Assembly: GCA_027854065.1 (NCBI GenBank) | Contig: JAQGEF010000020.1 | Coordinates: 1 to 64,000 of the forward strand | DNA length: 64,000 nt | Reading direction: 5' to 3' | Source: Polluticaenibacter yanchengensis | GTDB lineage: Bacteria > Bacteroidota > Bacteroidia > Chitinophagales > Chitinophagaceae | Shown here: piece after piece, positions 35,983 to 45,118 of the stretch | How the letters are laid out: every line of letters starts with the position of its first letter | Numbering within the stretch: the stretch's first letter is position 1 | Translations under genes and position numbers: made by a program | The notes under the pieces: model-generated | What the model was told of the DNA's origin: nothing | The model's database searches: none | The model's input: only the letters and a program-made list of their open reading frames with translations

Positions 35983-37149
35983 CTATTTAGCATCATCAAA
36001 ATCGAATGTTAAACTAAAACGCAATGTATTACTCAGCGGATTACGGTTAACACCATTACCTGAAGGTACCAGGTAACTCATATTAATGCCGAATACATTG
36101 AATTTTAAACCAAGACCCGCAGTAAAGTACTTACGGTTACCCTTAGTTTTATCTTCATAGAAATAACCCGCTCTTACAAAAAACTGGTCTGCATAGTTAT
36201 ATTCACCACCTACACTTACCTGCACTTCCTTTAATTCGTTATTAGAATCACCAAATGAAGAGAACCATGAATTGACAATACTCTTATTATAGTATTTAGC
36301 TAAATTCTCAGCATTGATCCTGTCATCTTCATCCGGGTCACCAGTACTGGAAGCCATTGGAGGAGTTGGTACCAATAATTTGTTCAGGTCCAAACCAAAC
36401 ATGATCTTGTTATTCTCATCAAACACTTTCGTATAAGAAAAACCGATGCCCATATTAGCCGGTATATAATCTCTTTCCAAAGCATTGTCGGTATATGAAA
36501 CCCGGCCGCCAAGATTCGATAAAGATAAACCTGCACGGAAACCCTGGCCAATATCATTCACATTATTGTAAAACAAGCCAAGGTCTGCAGCAATAGTAGA
36601 AGCCGCTTTATAAGTTTGGCCACTCGTACCGGAATAACCACGGGCCAAATTAGAATTGATATAACGCAATGAAGCACCAATACCAAATTTATCTGATAAT
36701 TTACGGCTATAGCCAACATCAATACCCACTTCAGTAGGCTTACCCGTACTTAAAGTATTACCGCTAAAATCTGTAAATTCAATATTACCCAGGTTAAAAT
36801 AACGCAGACTGGCAGTAACCGCAGATTCCTCATCCAATTTATAGTAACCGTTTAAAGCAGCTAAATAAACATCGGACACACCGATATCTTTTAACCAGGG
36901 AGTATACGTTAAGGATATTCCGCCTTTCTTCTCATTAAATGGCGTCTTTGCAACATTCCAAAACTGAGAATTAGCATCAGGAGAAGTGGCAATTCCAATA
37001 TCTCCCATCGCACCAGAGCGAGCATCGGGACTGATTCGTAAAAACGGAACAGCACTGGTAACGACATTAATAGGCTGAGCTTGTGCAACCAATTCACTAA
37101 ATGGCAAGAAAGGGAGTAATAAAAACGCCGCCTTTAATTTTAAATTCAT
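35983..37149 (-). CDS. porV: Type IX secretion outer-membrane shuttle protein PorV (LptO)
   Basis: A 388-residue FadL-type beta-barrel with a signal peptide ending near LVAQ. The opening VVTSAVPFLRISPDARSGAMGDIGIATSPDANS is diagnostic of the PorV family, and the C-terminus ends in an aromatic strand (LRFSLTFDFDD). PorV carries T9SS substrates from the translocon to the attachment complex that anchors them on the cell surface. It has no porU neighbour here; in Bacteroidota the genes are often unlinked. A matching cargo protein with a C-terminal sorting domain is encoded at 45119-49105. Confidence 0.92.
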   Translation of the reverse strand: MNLKLKAAFLLLPFLPFSELVAQAQPINVVTSAVPFLRISPDARSGAMGDIGIATSPDANSQFWNVAKTPFNEKKGGISLTYTPWLKDIGVSDVYLAALNGYYKLDEESAVTASLRYFNLGNIEFTDFSGNTLSTGKPTEVGIDVGYSRKLSDKFGIGASLRYINSNLARGYSGTSGQTYKAASTIAADLGLFYNNVNDIGQGFRAGLSLSNLGGRVSYTDNALERDYIPANMGIGFSYTKVFDENNKIMFGLDLNKLLVPTPPMASSTGDPDEDDRINAENLAKYYNKSIVNSWFSSFGDSNNELKEVQVSVGGEYNYADQFFVRAGYFYEDKTKGNRKYFTAGLGLKFNVFGINMSYLVPSGNGVNRNPLSNTLRFSLTFDFDDAK

Positions 37150-37406
37150 GAAAAACTATTTTATTTCCTAACTAATCCCAATTCGATATAAATATCGGCT
37201 GAGTTTTATTATAATTAATTAAAAGTAAATTTCTTACAATAGGCAGAAGTTTATATTGATTTGCGGGCAAAATTATATAAAAACGTATTTAGATAAAATT
37301 TATTTTACAGATTTTAAATAAATCCTTCACAATTCTCCCAAAATCGAAACCCTACAAAGGATTTCGTCAAACTTTAAAGAAATTCAAATTAAATACAATT
37401 ATAGTT

Positions 37407-37414
37407 TAGCTTTG
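37407..37414 (+). promoter_or_regulatory. Candidate -7 box for pdxJ, implying an almost leaderless mRNA
   Basis: TAGCTTTG matches TAnnTTTG and ends 6 bp before the pdxJ ATG, so transcription would start at or just before the start codon. No clear -33 element was found. Confidence 0.4.
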
Positions 37415-37420
37415 CTGTTT

Positions 37421-38158
37421 ATGACAAAATTATCTGTAAATATAAATAAAATTGCCACATTAAGAAATAGCAGGGGTGGTAATAATCCAAATGTTTTACA
37501 AACCGCCATAGATGTACAAGCTTTTGGAGCTGATGGAGTTACTGTACACCCACGCCCGGATGAACGCCATATCCGGTACCAGGATGTTCTGGATATCAAA
37601 CCTGTCATTAAAACAGAATTCAATATTGAAGGCAACAGTCGCGAACAAAGCTTTATAGACCTCGTACTAAATGCGAAACCTCACCAGGTAACGCTCGTTC
37701 CCGATGTATTGGGCCAGTTAACCAGCGACCATGGGTGGGACACCATCACTTACAAGGATTATCTTAAAGCAACCATCAGCATTTTTAAATCTGCCGGTAT
37801 CCGCGTATCCATATTTGTAGATCCTGTACAAAAAATGGTAGAAGCGGCCAAAGCAACCGGCACTGACAGGATTGAACTTTACACAGAAGGCTATGCAAGT
37901 GCCTTTGCAGCAGCAAAAACAGAAGAAGAGAAGTTCGCAGCAGTAAAGCCATACAAAGAAGCCGCCATCCTTGCCCATCAGCTTGGATTAGGTATAAATG
38001 CAGGTCACGATCTCGACAGTAAAAATCTGAAGTATTTTGCCGATAATGTACCACACCTTGCAGAAGTGTCTATCGGTCATGCCCTCATTTGCGATGCCCT
38101 CTACTGGGGTTTAGAAAACACGATACAAATATATAAAAGACAGTTAAACGGCATATAA
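37421..38158 (+). CDS. pdxJ: Pyridoxine 5'-phosphate synthase
   Basis: A 245-residue TIM-barrel enzyme that condenses 3-amino-2-oxopropyl phosphate and deoxyxylulose phosphate. Family landmarks: LSVNINKIATLRNSRGG, GADGVTVHPRPDERHI, DVLDIKP, FNIEGN, HQVTLVPD, SIFVDP, ELYTEGYA, GINAGHDL and EVSIGHALI. Complete and of usual length. ATG at 37421 preferred over a TTG at 37412. Confidence 0.97.
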   Translation: MTKLSVNINKIATLRNSRGGNNPNVLQTAIDVQAFGADGVTVHPRPDERHIRYQDVLDIKPVIKTEFNIEGNSREQSFIDLVLNAKPHQVTLVPDVLGQLTSDHGWDTITYKDYLKATISIFKSAGIRVSIFVDPVQKMVEAAKATGTDRIELYTEGYASAFAAAKTEEEKFAAVKPYKEAAILAHQLGLGINAGHDLDSKNLKYFADNVPHLAEVSIGHALICDALYWGLENTIQIYKRQLNGI

Positions 38159-38225
38159 CTCACGTCATGGTACCATAAAATTAAAAACATCACAGGTTAA
38201 GATGTTGCCTTTAGTTTTATTATTT

Positions 38226-38394
38226 ATCCGGGGCTCTCAACATTACTCATTAATTAAGCATCGGTTCAGGCTGCTGCGGGGTGCCGTACAAGCAAAAAGC
38301 TACGAGTTTTTTAAAAAAACTCGTAGCTTTTTGCTTGTACCAGGCGCTTAGGCGCCTGCCCGCTGCATCCTGCAGCCTTTCTGCACCAGTATTT
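38226..38394 (+). repeat. Dispersed hairpin repeat, copy 7, with a 27-bp perfect inverted repeat
   Basis: Forward copy: GGGGCTCTCAACATT at left, GCTGCTGCGGGGTGCC before the hairpin and CCCGCTGCATCCTGCAGCC at right. The hairpin (38286-38340) has perfect 27-bp arms, GTACAAGCAAAAAGCTACGA... and complement, around a single A. Just after it CAGGCGC-TTAG-GCGCCTG forms a second stem. It fills the space between convergent pdxJ and the DUF885 gene. Confidence 0.8.
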
Positions 38395-40167
38395 CTATTG
38401 TACCGACGCAGCCCATTTGTCCAGCTTCGTTTCCAAAACAGACAGCGGTAATGAACCATCTTTCAACAGCTGGGTATGAAAAGCAGCAAGGCTAAATTTA
38501 GAACCTAATGTCTGTTCGTATTTAGTACGCAGTTCCCTTATTTTCAGTGCACCAATTTTATAGCCTAAGGCCTGGCTTGGAATAACCATGTAACGCTCAA
38601 TTTCAGATTCCGCATATTCCGGCGTGGTTGGAATATTTTCTAAAAAATAAGCCATGGCTTCATCACGCGTCATGCCTTTGTAATGAATCGCTACATCTAC
38701 CACCAGTCGCACTGCACGCAACATTTCATCACCCAAAGCCCCCATATACTGGTAAGGATTCCTATACAAACCAAGTTCCTTACCCAAACTTTCACAATAC
38801 AAAGCCCAGCCCTCCACATATGCATTATTACCACCAAACTGGCGGAATTTAGGCAGGTCCTTATTTTCCTGCTGCAAACTGATCTGATAATGGTGTCCCG
38901 GTATCGCCTCATGTAAAAACAAACTTTCCATACCGCTGGTCATATTAAACTTCCTCGCATTTATAATAGGTACATAAAACACACCCGGGCGGCTACCATC
39001 CGGCAAGCCGGGATTATATTCTGCACTGGCACTGGCTGCTCTGAAAGCCTCCGTCTGTTTAATTTCAAAAGGTGTTTTAGGCTCCGTTTCAAAAATGTTC
39101 TTCACATAAGGTTTAATCGTATCATATATTACATAAAATGCCTTCAACACTTCTTCCGGGGTTTTATATGGAAAAAACTGAGGGTCGTTTTTCATGTATT
39201 CAAAAAATTCAGGCAAAGTCCCCTTATAACCGGTACTTTCCATTGTCTTTATCATTTCAGCTTTAATTCTGGCTACTTCTTTTAAACCAATATTGTAAAT
39301 CTCATCCGGTGTCTTATCAGTAGTTGTACTTACGCGCACCAACAATTCATAAAAAGACTTACCATCCGGCAATCCGCTCAACCCATCCGTCGTTCTTGCT
39401 TTAGGCAGATAAGTATTACGCAGGTAAGCAGACAGCTTTTCATGTGCAGGGTTCAATTTGTTTACAATTAAATCTTTATACTTCGCTTTTACGGAATTCG
39501 CTTCAGATACATTCATCATACTATCCGTAATTGTCAAAACAGGCGCATAAAACAAACTCTTTTCGTAGTCCTTCACCACTAAGTCATTTATCTGGTTGAT
39601 AACTTTTGGTACAACTGCTTTCGGAATTGAGTAACCATTCTTCAATCCCTCGTCCATATTAACAATAGCCGTATCAATCCACACAATATACTTTTCAAGA
39701 CGTTTTTCCCAGTTAATAAAATCCTGGTAATTTTTAAATGGCTGAACACTCTGGCCGCTTGCAAACTGCCCGATTGTCAAAGGCAGGCTATAAAATTGGT
39801 TGATCGGAAAATATTGCATAGGAATTTTCTCGAACTCAAGGGTCTGGTCAACGTCCTGTTTAATAATATCAAAGCTAAGCTGGTCATTTTCACTCAGTTT
39901 AGCATAATCGTAATGCATCAAACTATCTTTAATAGCCCTGTAAAAAGCATACTTCTCTTTAAAAAAACTAACAGACGGATCTAATGCCAGCTGGTCGTTA
40001 AAACGGTTATCTCCATTGTACGTACCCGTTAGCGGGTCCAAACGCATCAGGCCATCATAATAATTTTCTACAAACTGATTAAAATCTCCCATTTCTGCCG
40101 GTTGTGTTTTATTCTTACAACTGAACATACCAGTTGTCAATGCCATAGCAAGTATTAGTTTCCTCAT
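38395..40167 (-). CDS. DUF885-family lipoprotein metallopeptidase
   Basis: A 590-residue lipoprotein (lipobox-like MFSC after a short hydrophobic stretch) of the DUF885 family. HEAIPGHH near 419-426 fits an HExxxGHH-type zinc site, and EGWALYCESLGKELG follows, as in this family of putative carboxypeptidases related to M3/M32 folds. It probably acts in the periplasm. The start is set at the ATG giving MRKLILAMAL; the open frame continues to 40326 but that part lacks a signal and would span the intergenic region. Confidence 0.88.
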   Translation of the reverse strand: MRKLILAMALTTGMFSCKNKTQPAEMGDFNQFVENYYDGLMRLDPLTGTYNGDNRFNDQLALDPSVSFFKEKYAFYRAIKDSLMHYDYAKLSENDQLSFDIIKQDVDQTLEFEKIPMQYFPINQFYSLPLTIGQFASGQSVQPFKNYQDFINWEKRLEKYIVWIDTAIVNMDEGLKNGYSIPKAVVPKVINQINDLVVKDYEKSLFYAPVLTITDSMMNVSEANSVKAKYKDLIVNKLNPAHEKLSAYLRNTYLPKARTTDGLSGLPDGKSFYELLVRVSTTTDKTPDEIYNIGLKEVARIKAEMIKTMESTGYKGTLPEFFEYMKNDPQFFPYKTPEEVLKAFYVIYDTIKPYVKNIFETEPKTPFEIKQTEAFRAASASAEYNPGLPDGSRPGVFYVPIINARKFNMTSGMESLFLHEAIPGHHYQISLQQENKDLPKFRQFGGNNAYVEGWALYCESLGKELGLYRNPYQYMGALGDEMLRAVRLVVDVAIHYKGMTRDEAMAYFLENIPTTPEYAESEIERYMVIPSQALGYKIGALKIRELRTKYEQTLGSKFSLAAFHTQLLKDGSLPLSVLETKLDKWAASVQ

Positions 40168-40289
40168 ATTATATAAATTGATTAAAACTATCGTTAAAGG
40201 TACACTTTGTATGGAATTTATAAAATAAATTGATACCAATGTTGTCAGTAACCACTTGCCGGCTAATGCTTTTATAGAAAACCCACAAT

Positions 40290-40331
40290 AAAAAAGGCTG
40301 TAAAAGATAACATCTGCCACTTTCACAACCC
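40290..40331 (-). terminator. Terminator of purU
   Basis: On the minus strand GGTTGTGAAAG pairs with CTTTTACAGCC (11 bp, two G-T pairs), followed by TTTTTTATT, about 28 bp past the purU stop. Confidence 0.75.
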
Positions 40332-40358
40332 GGAACGGTGTAATAAACCCTTCAAATA

Positions 40359-41186
40359 CTAATCGAACACCACGGTTTTATTATTATAGACAAATACCCT
40401 GTCCTCAAATACCAGTTGTAAAGCAGTTGCCAAAACAGATTTCTCCACTTCCCTGCCGGCTTTAATCATATCACTGACAGTAAAATTATGGTTAACCGGC
40501 GTTATCTGCTGAGATATGATCGGCCCCTCATCCAGGTCATTCGTTACATAGTGAGCAGTTGCCCCGATAATCTTCACGCCCCTTTCATAAGCCTGCTTAT
40601 ATGGAGATGCCCCAATAAAAGCAGGTAAAAACGAATGATGAATATTGATGATCTTAAGAGGATATTTCTCCACAAAATCAGCCGATAAAATACGCATAAA
40701 TTTAGCTAGTACAATATAATCAAACCGGTAAGCATCTATTTGACGACATAACTCATTCTCAAATACCGCTTTGGTTTTCCCTTCTGTAGCAATATAATGA
40801 AACGGGACGTCAAACTTTTCAGAAACCTCCCTCAACACTTCATGATTACCAATGACTGCCTGCACTTCTGCTTTCATCGATTTAAAATGATGCCTGATCA
40901 ACAAATCACTCAGGCAATGATGCTCTTTAGTAACCAATAACACCACTTTTTTTACAGGCGCATTACTAACAGTTATTACAGCTCTTTCCGGAAGCACATC
41001 TTCCAGCTGCTGTTTCAGATTTTCAATACTGGACTCAGTTTGAATATGCAGTCGCGCAAAAAACAACTGCTCTTCAATATCAACATACTCACGCATTGTA
41101 ATAATATTTGCCCTTTCCCTGGCCATAACACCGGAAATTGCAGATACCAAACCTATACTATCGGGACTTTTAATAAGGATGACCAT
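40359..41186 (-). CDS. purU: Formyltetrahydrofolate deformylase
   Basis: A 275-residue protein with an N-terminal ACT domain (about 1-80, SPDSIGLVSAISGVMA) and a C-terminal formyltransferase-fold hydrolase: NIHHSFLPAFIGASPYKQA and GATAHYVTNDLDEGPII carry the catalytic Asn/His/Asp set. It releases formate from 10-formyltetrahydrofolate. Together with glyA and thyA in this window it belongs to one-carbon metabolism, though the three genes are not in one operon. Confidence 0.93.
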   Translation of the reverse strand: MVILIKSPDSIGLVSAISGVMARERANIITMREYVDIEEQLFFARLHIQTESSIENLKQQLEDVLPERAVITVSNAPVKKVVLLVTKEHHCLSDLLIRHHFKSMKAEVQAVIGNHEVLREVSEKFDVPFHYIATEGKTKAVFENELCRQIDAYRFDYIVLAKFMRILSADFVEKYPLKIINIHHSFLPAFIGASPYKQAYERGVKIIGATAHYVTNDLDEGPIISQQITPVNHNFTVSDMIKAGREVEKSVLATALQLVFEDRVFVYNNKTVVFD

Positions 41187-41444
41187 TCTTAGATTTTATC
41201 AACTAAACACAAATATAACACAATCATTTTCTAACAAAACAAAGAAATATCAAAACAATATTCAAACATTAAGCAACAAACATTAAATTCATACAACATA
41301 GTGATAGTTTATAGAAGAGTAAGACACTTAAGGTTTATATTTTTATTCTATCCTCACCGGATTTTCAACGTACAGGAATACACAAAATAGAAAATCAGAT
41401 AAAAAATCTAATCAGTAATTTAGCAGCATTATAAAAAATACAGC

Positions 41445-41825
41445 ATGAAAAGATTGGGAATATTTTGCTTAGGCCTTTTAGTAATGAGCTGCAATGGTGG
41501 TTATACAAAACCCGAGAACGCCATAGATGGTGCCCGTATTTTTATAGATGCCACTTATAAAGGAGATTTTAAAAAGGCAAAGTTCTTTATGATAGATAAC
41601 GAAGCAAACAAAACCATATTAGATAAAGAGTATGCAGAAATATTCAGGGCAAAAAACGCCTTTGAGAAAGATGATCTGAGAAAAGACAATATAGAAATAG
41701 TTCAGATACTGACACCTAACGCAGAAGAAGTAAAAGTAATTTACAATAACAAATACCATAAACAGGTAGATACGCTCACAATGGTAAAAGACCAGGATTT
41801 CTGGAAAGCCGATCTTACCAAATAA
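41445..41825 (+). CDS. Small lipoprotein, DUF4878-like
   Basis: A 126-residue lipoprotein (lipobox LVMSC, Cys16). The rest fits the NTF2-like DUF4878 fold: ENAIDGARIFIDATYKGDFKKAKFFM, a helix pair, then strands (VKVIYNNKY, LTMVKDQDFWKADL). The function of such proteins is unknown. It stands alone, followed by a 38-bp palindromic terminator shared with thyA. Confidence 0.75.
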   Translation: MKRLGIFCLGLLVMSCNGGYTKPENAIDGARIFIDATYKGDFKKAKFFMIDNEANKTILDKEYAEIFRAKNAFEKDDLRKDNIEIVQILTPNAEEVKVIYNNKYHKQVDTLTMVKDQDFWKADLTK

Positions 41826-41861
41826 CAAAAAGCTCAATCTTGCAAGATTGAGCTTTTTGTT
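41824..41861. terminator. 38-bp perfect palindromic bidirectional terminator
   Basis: AACAAAAAGCTCAATCTTG followed directly by its reverse complement, lying exactly between the convergent DUF4878 stop (41825) and the thyA stop (41865). A5 and T5 tracts on both sides let it serve both transcripts. Confidence 0.92.
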
Positions 41862-41864
41862 ATT

Positions 41865-42677
41865 TTAAACTGCCACCGGTGCTTTTATACCCGGATGAGA
41901 TTGATAGTTGACCAATTTAAAATCTTCAAATTTAAAATCAAATATGTTTTTCACATCTTTATTTAATATCATTTCAGGTAATGGCATAGGCTCTCTGGAT
42001 AATTGCAGATGCGCCTGGTCAAAATGATTACTGTACAAATGCAGATCACCAAACGTATGTACAAAATCACCATAATCCATATCGCATACCTGTGCAATCA
42101 TCATCGTTAATAAAGCATAAGAAGCAATATTAAATGGTACGCCCAAAAAAGAATCTGCAGAACGCTGGTATAACTGGCAGCTCAATTTTCTACGGCCGTT
42201 TTCACCTGGCGCAGAACAATAAAACTGGAACATATTATGACATGGCAGCAATGCCATATCCGGTAGTTCAGCCACATTCCAGGCACTTACCACCAACCTG
42301 CGACTATCAGGGTTCTTTTTAATCTGCTCTATCACCTGCGATATCTGGTCCACCACTACCCCGTTCGCACCTTCCCAGCTTCTCCACTGTTTTCCGTAAA
42401 CTGGTCCAAGGTCACCGTTTTCATTCGCCCACTCATCCCATATACTCACGCCATTTTCTTTAAGATATTGTATGTTCGTTTCCCCTTTCAAAAACCACAG
42501 CAATTCATAAATAATGGATTTTAAATGCACTTTTTTAGTGGTAACTAACGGAAACCCATTGGATAAATCAAAACGCATCTGGTAACCAAAAACCGATCGG
42601 GTACCAGTACCCGTCCTATCTGATTTATCGGTGCCGTTTTCAATGATATGATTAAGTAAATCTAAATATTGTTTCAT
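41865..42677 (-). CDS. thyA: Thymidylate synthase
   Basis: A 270-residue enzyme converting dUMP to dTMP with methylenetetrahydrofolate. Landmarks: [12 protein letters not shown] (phosphate-binding Arg), [14 protein letters not shown], and catalytic Cys146 in [12 protein letters not shown], then [20 protein letters not shown]. Complete. ATG at 42677 chosen over 42701. A TAACTTTG box at 42699-42706 is a likely -7 element. Confidence 0.97.
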   Translation of the reverse strand: MKQYLDLLNHIIENGTDKSDRTGTGTRSVFGYQMRFDLSNGFPLVTTKKVHLKSIIYELLWFLKGETNIQYLKENGVSIWDEWANENGDLGPVYGKQWRSWEGANGVVVDQISQVIEQIKKNPDSRRLVVSAWNVAELPDMALLPCHNMFQFYCSAPGENGRRKLSCQLYQRSADSFLGVPFNIASYALLTMMIAQVCDMDYGDFVHTFGDLHLYSNHFDQAHLQLSREPMPLPEMILNKDVKNIFDFKFEDFKLVNYQSHPGIKAPVAV

Positions 42678-42783
42678 AATGAATTTATAAAGATAGGTCA
42701 AAGTTAAACTTTGGCATGATTATTTGATAAAAGGTTTTATATTTACTCATTGATTTTTTTAACACTTAAACAAGTTAACAATT

Positions 42784-43413
42784 ATGAAACTAACAAAAAT
42801 TTTATTAATGTCAGCCTTGACATTAGGTATTTCATCTGCTGCAAACTCCCAGGCCCAGATCAATTTAGGCGGTTCTTATTTAAAAGGAACCGGTGATAAT
42901 GATGCATCACTTTGGGGTGGTGGCGTTGGATTAAAATTTTTCCTTGGTGATAAGTTTGCAGTTGGTGGTAACGTTGGCTTTTATCCTAAAAAAACCGGGG
43001 AAGTAACCGGTTCCGGATACGACATTACATATTCTAATAATTTAACCACGATTGCTGGTAGCTTAGAATATTTATTTACTGACAAAAAGTCTGTAATTCA
43101 GCCATATTTGGGCGCAGATGCAGGGGTTAGTTTAAGTACAATTAATTATACCTATAATGACGGCGTAAACTCTGAAATCAGGAATAAGAACAACGGTCAG
43201 TATTTCCTTGTTGGACCAAAACTAGGTGTAAACATTGGCCTGGGTCAGGCTTTCGGTATTTTCGGCCAGGCAAAGTATAATCTTACTTTTGGCAGTGGCG
43301 ATAATAACTCTATTAACTGGGGCGGTGTTGGCCCGGCTATCAGCGAAAAACCAGTTGATAAATTCTTTACATTCGATGCCGGTATTTACATCAGACTTGC
43401 AGGTGCCAGGTAA
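42784..43413 (+). CDS. Small outer-membrane beta-barrel protein
   Basis: A 209-residue protein with a signal peptide ending near ANSQAQ and an alternating pattern of amphipathic strands (GGGVGLKFFLGDKFAVGGNVGF, LGADAGVSL, FGIFGQAKYNLTF) that ends in YIRLAGAR. This is the layout of an eight-stranded OmpW/PorT-like barrel. Role unknown. It is monocistronic, with a strong terminator behind it. Confidence 0.8.
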   Translation: MKLTKILLMSALTLGISSAANSQAQINLGGSYLKGTGDNDASLWGGGVGLKFFLGDKFAVGGNVGFYPKKTGEVTGSGYDITYSNNLTTIAGSLEYLFTDKKSVIQPYLGADAGVSLSTINYTYNDGVNSEIRNKNNGQYFLVGPKLGVNIGLGQAFGIFGQAKYNLTFGSGDNNSINWGGVGPAISEKPVDKFFTFDAGIYIRLAGAR

Positions 43414-43423
43414 TGACATATTT

Positions 43424-43472
43424 AAATAAATGAAAAAAGGCTGTTGTAGAAACAGCCTTTTTTCATTTATTT
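43424..43472. terminator. Bidirectional terminator with a 22-bp perfect stem
   Basis: Arms at 43424-43445 and 43451-43472 are perfectly complementary (AAATAAATGAAAAAAGGCTG... type) with a 5-nt loop. It sits between the convergent barrel and M20 genes and overlaps the latter's stop codon. Confidence 0.92.
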
Positions 43473-44789
43473 AATCTTCAACAATTCCATAACAGCCGTC
43501 ACCCCTATTTCAGTACCCAAAGGAATGGCAGATAAATCCACTTCAAAATTACCGTTATGATTGAAAAACGGGAATTCTTTACCGGAAGCATTGGCCTTTT
43601 TCACCGCATCCTTGTTGGCAATGCCAACAAAAGTATAATTATACACAGTTTTAGATCCCGCCATAGCAAAATACTGGAAATCCTCCGAAGGCATAAAAGC
43701 AGGTCTGTTAGTTAACACATTCTCCTTACCCAATACTTTTTCAAAAGCCGTATTAAGACGTGTCGTAAGTACTTCATGATTATTTAAAGGAATAGCCGTG
43801 GCAGCAATATCAAAATCAGGGTACAATTCCTCAGGCAGGTTATTGGCTACAGCGATGCCTTTATTTATCTGCTTGATACCGTTGATCAACGTATTCCGGG
43901 TAGCCTCGTTAAACCATCGTAAATTCAGTTTTAGCAATGCCGATGCCGGTATCACGTTATTTGAATTACCCGCCTGGAAAGCACCAACTGTAAGTACTCC
44001 CACATCCTGCGCACCAATATTCCGGCTTATGATCGTTTGATATTGCATCACAGCATTACTGCCCATCACAACCGGGTCTTTAGTAAATTCCGGAGAAGCG
44101 CCATGGCCGCCAACACCTTTAAAAGTAACATTTATCTGGTCTGTACCCGCCATACGCACTCCAACCGCATTATCTATTTTCCCCACTGCCAGCGGTATCG
44201 TATGCATGCCAAATAAGTAATCCGGTACAGGAATACCTTTGTCATAAAACCCATCCTTAATCATAGCCTTTGCCCCTGAGCCTGTTTCTTCTGCAGGTTG
44301 TGCCACAAATATCAAAGTCCCTTTCCAGTGGTTTTTCATTTCAGCCATTATTTTAGCCACCCCCAGCATCCAGGTGATATGCGCGTCATGCCCGCAGGCA
44401 TGCATCACAGGAACTTCCACACCTGCCGCATTCTTCATCCGCTTTTTGCTGGCGTACTCAAGAGGCGTCACCTCTTCCACGGCATTACAATCCATGTCCG
44501 CACGATACAACACAACAGGACCCGCACCGTTTTTCAGGACAGCTACAACACCAGTTTTAGCAATGCCACTTTGCGTTTCATAGCCCAAAGCCTTTAATTC
44601 TTTCTGCACAATGTCCGCAGTCCTCGTTTCCATAAAAGCCAGTTCGGGATTCGCATGCAGATCTTTAAAAATAGTGACCAAACGTGCAGAATCATTATAC
44701 GCCAGTTGCTTCACTAGCTTTTGCAATTGAGCCTTCCCGGAAATAACTATTAAAAAAGATAACGCTGTATAAAAAAGTTTATGTCTCAT
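43467..44789 (-). CDS. Secreted M20-family amidohydrolase/peptidase
   Basis: A 440-residue zinc hydrolase with a signal peptide ending near SGKAQ. M20D landmarks: HANPELAFMETRTA, YRADMDCNAVEE, HACGHDAH (130-137, metal ligands), QPAEETGSGAKAMI (catalytic Glu), FGMHTIPLAVGKI and GHGASPEFTKDPV. The family cleaves N-acyl or N-carbamoyl amino acids and similar amides; substrate unknown. A signal peptide puts this member in the periplasm or outside the cell. Confidence 0.9.
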   Translation of the reverse strand: MRHKLFYTALSFLIVISGKAQLQKLVKQLAYNDSARLVTIFKDLHANPELAFMETRTADIVQKELKALGYETQSGIAKTGVVAVLKNGAGPVVLYRADMDCNAVEEVTPLEYASKKRMKNAAGVEVPVMHACGHDAHITWMLGVAKIMAEMKNHWKGTLIFVAQPAEETGSGAKAMIKDGFYDKGIPVPDYLFGMHTIPLAVGKIDNAVGVRMAGTDQINVTFKGVGGHGASPEFTKDPVVMGSNAVMQYQTIISRNIGAQDVGVLTVGAFQAGNSNNVIPASALLKLNLRWFNEATRNTLINGIKQINKGIAVANNLPEELYPDFDIAATAIPLNNHEVLTTRLNTAFEKVLGKENVLTNRPAFMPSEDFQYFAMAGSKTVYNYTFVGIANKDAVKKANASGKEFPFFNHNGNFEVDLSAIPLGTEIGVTAVMELLKIK

Positions 44790-44882
44790 TCAAATATATT
44801 AATTCATTAAAATTAATCATTCTATATCGTTCAATCAAGTATCAATACAGATCCATTGCAATTAACTGTCAATATTATTCCT

Positions 44883-45000
44883 TTTTGGGGCTATTAAACA
44901 ATAGTACTCCTATTAAACATCAGTCCGGGCTACTTTGGGCTCGCTCACGCTCGGTACTCCTGCGTCGTACCAGGCCCGCCGTATCCCGCAGCCTTTGGAC
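44883..45000 (+). repeat. Dispersed hairpin repeat, copy 8 (short form)
   Basis: Forward copy: TTTTTGGGGCTATTAAAC, AAACATCAGTCCGGGC, CTCGCTCACGCTCGG, then a mini-hairpin GGTAC-TCCTGCGTC-GTACC, then AGGCCCGCCGTATCCCGCAGCC. As in copy 6 the long hairpin is replaced by a short stem at the same position. It occupies most of the gap 44790-45118. Confidence 0.78.
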
Positions 45001-45066
45001 TTAAATACAGCTATTAATCAATCACTAATTTTGCTTATCTACTTAGAGATTATTCCTTATAAAACT

Positions 45067-45098
45067 AAGGGCCAGGTTATTTTTATAACCTGGCCCTT
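45067..45098 (-). terminator. Terminator of the T9SS cargo gene
   Basis: Perfect 14-bp stem (AAGGGCCAGGTTAT and complement) with a TTTT loop, 20 bp past the stop at 45119; on the minus strand it is followed by AGTTTTATAAG. Confidence 0.85.
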
Positions 45099-45118
45099 CA
45101 ATCTAAACAATTATCATA

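Noticed and set aside
41824..41861. 38-bp perfect palindrome as an unusual element
   Set aside because: It lies exactly between two convergent stop codons and has A and T tracts on both sides, so a bidirectional terminator explains it fully.
43424..43472. 22-bp perfect stem as a novel structure
   Set aside because: Same reasoning: between convergent genes, GC-rich core, flanking A and T runs.
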